The notes beneath the pieces were generated by a model. It was not told where the DNA came from, did not search any database, and worked only from the letters and a program-made list of their open reading frames with translations. Source: an uncultured Opitutia bacterium (lineage in GTDB: Bacteria; Verrucomicrobiota; Verrucomicrobiia; Opitutales; UBA953). Taken from it: a DNA stretch of 64,000 nucleotides. Shown here one piece after another: positions 63,731 to 64,000 of the stretch (positions are counted from its first letter, which is position 1; every line of letters starts with the position of its first letter). Location of the stretch: the NCBI GenBank assembly GCA_945957395.1, contig CAMFKE010000004.1, positions 272,932-336,931 of the forward strand. Reading direction: 5' to 3'. The position numbers and the translations under genes were made by a program.

Positions 63731-64000
63731 ATGTCCTCCCATTTCACCGAATCCGTCGTCGAAGAAGCCGCGCTGTCGTGGTTCGCCGAACTTGGCTACG
63801 CCGTGCTTGGCGGGGCGGACGTGTCGCCGGGCGGCGCGGCGCAGGAGCGCACGGCGTACGGCGAGGTGGTGTTTGCCGGGCGATTGAAGGACGCGCTGCG
63901 CCGGCTGAACCCGGGGCTGAACGAGGAGGCGATCGAGGAGGCTTACCGCAAGCTGATCCGCACCGAGTCGCCGTCGCTGGTGGCGAACAACCGGGCGTTC
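63731..64000 (+). CDS. hsdR: Type I restriction endonuclease subunit HsdR (3' end outside window)
   Basis: 90 residues visible. It starts SSHFTESVVEEAALSWFAEL, then YAVLGGADVSPGGAAQERTA and EEAIEEAYRKLIRTESPSLV, the usual HsdR N-terminal nuclease domain beginning. HsdR provides the motor and nuclease of the type I complex with HsdM and HsdS. It is separated from hsdS by about 5.2 kb of inserted genes. A pyrimidine-rich, repeat-like stretch (ATTCCCCC repeats near 63630-63660) precedes it. Confidence 0.88.
   Translation, partial: MSSHFTESVVEEAALSWFAELGYAVLGGADVSPGGAAQERTAYGEVVFAGRLKDALRRLNPGLNEEAIEEAYRKLIRTESPSLVANNRAF

Overview
Organism. The window is GC-rich, diderm-type bacterial DNA: an ExbB/TolQ channel gene, a TatA gene and a complete type II secretion pseudopilus gene set. 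A short DNA-binding protein near the tRNA, the split RHS genes and the TCAACT-type micro-repeats inside genes all look like what I know from Verrucomicrobiota (Opitutales-like) genomes. That assignment is an inference from style. No rRNA or ribosomal protein gene is present to confirm it.

Layout. (1) 1-5450: the end of an ExbB/TPR envelope locus, two small envelope proteins, tatA and tRNA-Ser(GGA). (2) 5450-8800: a small accessory segment downstream of the tRNA, with an HTH protein and a replication-initiator-like protein. (3) 8818-13277 and 24153-30963 (both minus strand): a type II secretion operon that reads E-F-G-H-I-J-K, then L-M-D-C. The two parts are separated by about 10.5 kb. (4) 13330-23930 and 31290-40690: two copies of one module. 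Each copy has an anchored beta-rich protein, RHS-A (PA14 and YD repeats), RHS-B (YD repeats, RHS core and a variable C-terminal domain) and a small cognate gene, followed by a decayed REP-type transposase and intergenic repeats. Copy 1 sits inside the secretion operon and copy 2 lies just upstream of gspE. (5) 41100-46370: a MITE, a secreted protein, an XRE regulator and a tightly coupled eight-gene minus-strand accessory operon that includes DUF932 and a RecB/Cas4-like nuclease. (6) 46600-55130: a NERD protein, a WYL regulator, an ankyrin/zinc-ribbon protein, several orphan genes and an ABC exporter. (7) 55203-64000: a type I restriction-modification locus. It holds hsdM, hsdS, a frameshifted RloC/PrrC-like ATPase, an hsdR relic, two cassette genes and the start of an intact hsdR.

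How the genes may work together. The strongest candidate for a new system is the split RHS module. RHS-A and RHS-B each carry their own Sec signal peptide, and their division of labour resembles TcB/TcC of Tc toxins: RHS-A would be the first half of the shell, and RHS-B the second half plus core and toxic tip. The module lies within the genes of a type II secretion machine, which exports Sec-delivered periplasmic proteins. The two copies share almost the whole RHS-B shell but differ completely in tip and neighbouring small gene, as expected for polymorphic toxin/immunity pairs. The export route and toxicity are inferred, not shown. The right third of the window reads as a defence-type island, with a restriction system, a putative suicide nuclease with a poly-G frameshift, a DUF4143 ATPase and a WYL regulator.
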